Origin: Candidatus Gordonibacter avicola
GTDB taxonomy: Bacteria; Actinomycetota; Coriobacteriia; Coriobacteriales; Eggerthellaceae
Length of the DNA stretch: 64,000 bases
NCBI GenBank assembly: GCA_019113915.1
Contig: DXGM01000027.1
Span: 1-64,000, forward strand
Reading direction: 5' to 3'
Shown one piece after another: positions 60,247 to 64,000 of the stretch. Below the pieces are notes generated by a model that did not search any database, was not told the DNA's origin, and was given only the letters and a program-made list of their open reading frames with translations. Both the position numbers and the translations under genes were made by a program. Numbering within the stretch: position 1 is the stretch's first letter; every line of letters starts with the position of its first letter.

Positions 60247-61572
60247 CTACTGACCCGTTGACGAGGGGTTATTCCCCACCGCTTCCGCCTCTGCTTCCAC
60301 CTCAATGGGCGCTGCTGCCGCGGCGTCTTTGGCGCGCTTGCGACGGCGCCACCAGCGAGAGAGGCTGTGCACAAGCCACTCCACCAGCGGAATGGTAAGG
60401 AACGACACCCACGCGGGGTGCCACGCATTCTCAACGAATGCCATGTAGAAGAACCAGGCCGTGACCAGGATGGGATACGCGCCCGCGACGAGCGGTGCCA
60501 GACGCTGCCGCCCGATGGCGTGACCCACCATGTAATACAGCGGAATGGTGAAGAACAAAAACAGCCCTAGGCCCCACGCGTCTTGGAAGATGCCGATCAG
60601 CAGGTAGGCCAAAATCACGATGAGCGGATAGGGGAACTTCACCCACGATTTCTCGAACGCGCGCAGGTAGTGCTTGCGAACGGGGATGCTTTTTCCCACT
60701 TCAGGGCCGTATTTGGCGCGAGCCGCCTCCAGCGTATCGAAGCGCTCGCCGCACACCGTGTAGCCGCAGGGTTCGTCCCAGCGACCCTCGTGGATATGGC
60801 CGTAGCCGTACCGGTCGTGCGCGTCGCGCCAGTCGTCAAAGTGTTCGCCGTTGATAACCACGCCGTCGCCGTCGATGATAACCTCGTTATCGCCGATGCC
60901 TTCCGCGCTGGCCCATTCGTGCCCCTGAGCGTGTTCGCGGGCGCGACGTTCCTGGCGCTCGGCCGCGCGATCTGCCCGGCGCTCCTCGCGCGAACCTTCC
61001 TTCACATGGATGCCATCCCAGCCGACGTGAACCTCGTCACCCTTCTTGCTTTCCTTCACGTGAACGCCGTCGCGCCACGACACGTGCACGTAGTCATCGC
61101 CATCAAGCACGTGGATACCGTCGAAACCGATGTGCACCTTCTGCTTGGCGGGGTCAGACGCGCTGGCGGGCTGGCTTTCTTCTGCGTCCGGCGCCGCGCC
61201 CGCAGGAGCTGTCGCGGCTTCGGTGGCGGAGTCGGTGGCACCGGGAGTCTGAGCCGCAGCGGACGAACCAGCCGCAGCAGCGGGCGCAGCAGCCTGCGGC
61301 CCCGCCTCCCCCGTTGCGCGCTCAGCGGCGCGGTCGGCCGCTTCAAACGTGACATCGTCCTTGATGTCATCGCCCACATACAAAAGCTCATCGAGCGACA
61401 CGCCGTAGAGTTGCGCGAGCGCAATAAGGTTGTCAGTGTCCGGCGACGACTCCGAGCGCTCCCACTTCGACACCGCCTGTCGCGACACACCCAACTGCGC
61501 CGCCAGCGCCTCCTGCGACAACCCCGCCTGCCTGCGCCGCGCCGCCAAGCGCTCAGCAATCTCCACGTTCAT
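60247..61572 (-). CDS. XRE-family regulator with internal repeats and membrane domain
   Basis: A 441-residue protein in four parts. Residues 1-65 are a Cro/CI-type helix-turn-helix (AGLSQEALAAQLGVSRQAVSKWE). Residues 75-150 are an Ala/Pro/Glu-rich linker. Residues about 150-210 hold three copies of a VHxxWDGIHV-like motif, then an arginine-rich stretch. Residues 300-410 have three or four membrane helices (PYPLIVILAYLLIGIFQDAWG). The ATG at 61572 matches the usual XRE start. It looks like a membrane-tethered regulator that senses something through the repeat or membrane domain. No target is evident. Confidence 0.82.
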   Translation of the reverse strand: MNVEIAERLAARRRQAGLSQEALAAQLGVSRQAVSKWERSESSPDTDNLIALAQLYGVSLDELLYVGDDIKDDVTFEAADRAAERATGEAGPQAAAPAAAAGSSAAAQTPGATDSATEAATAPAGAAPDAEESQPASASDPAKQKVHIGFDGIHVLDGDDYVHVSWRDGVHVKESKKGDEVHVGWDGIHVKEGSREERRADRAAERQERRAREHAQGHEWASAEGIGDNEVIIDGDGVVINGEHFDDWRDAHDRYGYGHIHEGRWDEPCGYTVCGERFDTLEAARAKYGPEVGKSIPVRKHYLRAFEKSWVKFPYPLIVILAYLLIGIFQDAWGLGLFLFFTIPLYYMVGHAIGRQRLAPLVAGAYPILVTAWFFYMAFVENAWHPAWVSFLTIPLVEWLVHSLSRWWRRRKRAKDAAAAAPIEVEAEAEAVGNNPSSTGQ

Positions 61573-61993
61573 GATCCGTGCCCTTTCTTCGTTACCTCCA
61601 TCATAGCCTACCCCTAAGCCTACGGTTGCGAAGAAAAGGAAGCGACCACTTCCAGTTGGAATTTTCCGCAACTATTGATTTCCTGAACATATGTTTGCAC
61701 TAGCACACTTGCCTGTGAACTGGGATTTTACTTCTACTTATCTCGGAAATTTCGATATGGAAGACAATATCGGATATTGAAAGGATATAAAAGGGCATCA
61801 GAACCAGACACCGCCAGACTTATCAATTTATATAAATTATGACGTATAGATTAGTTTGATGATCTTTAAATAAAAGTTTAAGATAGGTCAAAATTGCCAA
61901 AGCAAGAGAACCAGTATTTAGCAGAGAAAGCAATGACAACAACAAACTAGCGAGGGATCCCTCTCCCGATACCCGAACAAAGGAAAGGCCACC
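61573..61993. other. AT-rich gene-free region
   Basis: 421 bases. From about 61640 the sequence turns sharply AT-rich, matching the DUF3800 gene that follows. No gene, clear promoter or attachment-site repeat was found. It may mark the left edge of an acquired segment. Confidence 0.6.
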
Positions 61994-62689
61994 ATGGGCG
62001 CACGTTATTACATGTATTTAGATGAAGCAGGCAACTTCGACTTTTCCCAAAAAGGATCGAAGCACTTCATCATGACGTGCGTAGTCATGAGCCGCCCCTT
62101 TAAACACGTACAGGAACTTTCGTCAGTCAAATATGACTGCCTGGAAGATGGCATTGACCCCAAGAAGTGCAGAGACGCTCATAAATTTCACGCCACAGAA
62201 GACAAACAGGCGGTCAGGGATGCCGTGTTCAATGTTATTGAAAAACACTTGAACGACATTTCGGTTTACTCAGTAATTATTCGAAAAAACATGACAAACC
62301 CAGCTATCAGAGATCAGGCGACTCTTTATTTGAAGGTATTTCAGTGGCTTGTAGGATTTGTATTTAACCAAGAAAACCTCGAAGATGCAGACAGCGTAGT
62401 TGTGATTACAGACAGTATCCCTGTAAAGAAAAAGCTAGGTGACCTACGAGGTGCGCTGAAGAAGTATATGAACGGATGTCTTGCAGAGAAGAATATACCT
62501 TACAAACTTTATCATCATAGATCGGAAAGCGATGTAAACCTTCAAGTAGCGGACTACTGCTGCTGGGCTATCCAAAGAAAATGGGAGCGCGGCGATGCAA
62601 GATCATATGAGATCATACAAAGCGCAATCAAGGGCGAAGGCGATCTATTCAAAAATGGAGATACGGTCTATTACCGCTTCGAAAAATGA
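61994..62689 (+). CDS. DUF3800 protein
   Basis: A 231-residue protein with the DUF3800 hallmark YLDEAGNFDF at residues 8-17 and a C-terminal acidic site (DVNLQVADYCCWAI). The fold is related to RNase H-like enzymes, and members often occur in mobile or defence-associated contexts. The ATG at 61994 has AAAGGAAAGG upstream. GC content and codon use are clearly lower than in the neighbours, so lateral transfer is likely. It stands alone. The activity is not known from sequence. Confidence 0.85.
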   Translation: MGARYYMYLDEAGNFDFSQKGSKHFIMTCVVMSRPFKHVQELSSVKYDCLEDGIDPKKCRDAHKFHATEDKQAVRDAVFNVIEKHLNDISVYSVIIRKNMTNPAIRDQATLYLKVFQWLVGFVFNQENLEDADSVVVITDSIPVKKKLGDLRGALKKYMNGCLAEKNIPYKLYHHRSESDVNLQVADYCCWAIQRKWERGDARSYEIIQSAIKGEGDLFKNGDTVYYRFEK

Positions 62690-62890
62690 CCAACCCACCT
62701 ATCCTCTTTCAAGGAAGAACCCAGGGGTTCTTATCAGCGGGCTGGAACGTAATTAAAGTTTAGCAGATCGCAACCACTAATGTGTGAAGATTGGCAGACA
62801 ACTAGATGAAAACGCTGTGCATGCAGCCTCCCTTGAGAAAACATATTGCTTGCATTTGATCCTGCTGATCAGGGAAAACAATGACATACG
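62690..62890. other. AT-rich spacer after the DUF3800 gene
   Basis: AAGAACCC/GGGTTCTT at 62715-62732 forms an 8-bp hairpin about 25 bases past the DUF3800 stop, without a T-tract; a weak terminator candidate. Nothing else is seen. Confidence 0.4.
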
Positions 62891-64000
62891 TTACTTTCGT
62901 CGGGCTATGTCTACTACTACCCAGATGCTCAGGACGGCGGCGCCGAGGTAGCCGAAGAAGGCGAGGACGGGGACGCCTAAAAGGCGCGGCTCCATGCCAG
63001 AGAGGGCCAACATGCTGGAGCCGATGAACAGGCCCGCAATGATGATGCCGATAGTCAACCTATTCACGATGGTGCCCAGGTGCGTGAGCGGGGCCTCGCT
63101 TCCCAGCACCTCGGTGTTCACCTTCAGCTGGCCGCGGGTGAGCATTTTCAGCGCCTCGCCGGAGTACTGCGCCGCGTCGAGCGAACCCTTCGTCGACGAG
63201 CGCAGCGCCAGCGCAAGGTCTTCCATGGCGGACACCAGTTCATCGCGCGGGTCTTTCGTGCGATTGATGTGCGCGTTGATGATGGACACCACGTTTTCGT
63301 TCGGAATGAATGGCGCGATGGTGCCCTCCAGCGTCACGATGCCGCGCGAGACACTGGTGATGGACGAGGGCAGCGTCACCTTGCACGAGCGCGTCAGCAT
63401 GAGAATGTCGTTCAGGAACTGGCCGATGTCGATGTCCCCCACGTCGCACGAGCCGTAATCCTCCAACAGTAAGTCCAGGTCAGCAAGGAAGCGCGTGTGG
63501 TCGATAGCCGCGTTGTCCTTCGCAATGGCAAAGGACATAAGCGCGTCTTTCAGCTCGGTGGAGCTTTGCATACCCACGGCCTGAATGATGTTGCCGAACC
63601 CGGCGCGGTCGCGCGGCGACAGGCGGCCCATGATGCCCAGGTCGATGTAGACTATTTTGCCGTCGCGCACGAGGATGTTGCCCGGATGCGGGTCGGCGTG
63701 GAAGAAGCCGTGGTCGAGAATTTGCGTGGCGTAGTTGTCGAGCACCTTCTCGCCGATTTCCTCCAAGTCGTAGCCGGCGGCTTGCAAACGGCCGGTCGCC
63801 AGGATGGGAATGCCGTCGATGTACTCCATGACCAGCACGTATTCGCCGCACAGCTCCGGATACACCTTCGGGCACTCAATGAATGCCACATTCTCGTTCA
63901 GCCGCGCGAACTCTTGGAGGTTCGCCGCTTCGCGTGCAAAGTCGGTTTCCTCAAGGAAGGTGGCCCAGAGTTCCTCCACCACATCGCGCAGATCGAGCAT
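62891..64000 (-). CDS. UbiB/ABC1-family kinase-like protein (partial)
   Basis: The C-terminal 369 residues of a UbiB-family atypical kinase; the N-terminal part lies beyond the window edge. The kinase-like core shows VEELWATFLEETDFAREAANL, HGFFHADPHPGNIL (catalytic-loop region) and YIDLGIMGRLS (the DFG equivalent reads DLG). Two membrane helices end the protein (LTIGIIIAGLFIGSSMLAL and PVLAFFGYLGAAVLSIWVVV). The family assists quinone or lipid metabolism, which fits a quinone-dependent anaerobe. Confidence 0.92.
   Translation of the reverse strand: MLDLRDVVEELWATFLEETDFAREAANLQEFARLNENVAFIECPKVYPELCGEYVLVMEYIDGIPILATGRLQAAGYDLEEIGEKVLDNYATQILDHGFFHADPHPGNILVRDGKIVYIDLGIMGRLSPRDRAGFGNIIQAVGMQSSTELKDALMSFAIAKDNAAIDHTRFLADLDLLLEDYGSCDVGDIDIGQFLNDILMLTRSCKVTLPSSITSVSRGIVTLEGTIAPFIPNENVVSIINAHINRTKDPRDELVSAMEDLALALRSSTKGSLDAAQYSGEALKMLTRGQLKVNTEVLGSEAPLTHLGTIVNRLTIGIIIAGLFIGSSMLALSGMEPRLLGVPVLAFFGYLGAAVLSIWVVVDIARRK

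Overview
The window is about 64 kb of high-GC bacterial chromosome. Its content is dense in molybdopterin (DMSO-reductase family) oxidoreductases with NrfD-type membrane anchors and TorD-type chaperones, plus a molybdate ABC transporter, sigma-54, c-type haem proteins and an ECF transporter. This most resembles an anaerobic actinobacterium of the class Coriobacteriia, family Eggerthellaceae (Eggerthella/Gordonibacter/Adlercreutzia type). That assignment is inference from gene content and protein style; no rRNA is present. I see no transposase, integrase, CRISPR array or rRNA operon, and one tRNA.

Layout. 1-533: non-coding, a cluster of palindromic repeats. 534-5028 (minus): an EF-G-like GTPase and a sigma-54-type activator. 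5253-12876 (minus): a tight six-gene operon (leucine-rich-repeat protein, VWA protein, MoxR ATPase, trigger-factor-like protein, methyltransferase, unknown) ending in a clear terminator. 13050-16673 (minus): an operon of a 55-residue protein, a cytoplasmic molybdopterin enzyme, its ferredoxin and two zinc-ribbon proteins, preceded by a near-consensus -24/-12 promoter. 17100-18479: rpoN itself. 19195-22904: modABC and modD, supplying molybdate to the many Mo enzymes. 22967-30705: an amidohydrolase, an Mrp ATPase, tRNA-Ala, a large periplasmic-sensor GGDEF/EAL protein, endonuclease IV and two small enzymes. 30827-34660: an ECF transporter operon behind a T-box leader whose specifier reads TGG, so it probably imports tryptophan. 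34657-37573: a TetR regulator divergent from an MFS-CBS fusion transporter.

37646-58103 (all minus) is the most distinctive region. It holds two complete catalytic/FeS/NrfD membrane oxidoreductase operons and three copies of an accessory module: a second type of NrfD protein, a short GntR (YtrA-like) regulator and an SPFH/slipin membrane protein. Two of the modules also carry a TorD-like chaperone. The two Mo operons share a promoter layout with exactly conserved spacing and have almost identical NrfD subunits, but their catalytic subunits are diverged. One catalytic/FeS pair has visibly lower GC. A ribbon-helix-helix/nucleotidyltransferase fusion sits between the two clusters.

58323-64000: a DEAD-box helicase, an XRE-family membrane protein with an internal repeat, a low-GC DUF3800 gene that looks acquired, and the C-terminal part of a UbiB-family kinase cut by the window edge. 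The overall picture is an anaerobe that swaps molybdenum-dependent terminal reductases on a conserved membrane platform, with sigma-54, GntR and probably other regulators switching them.
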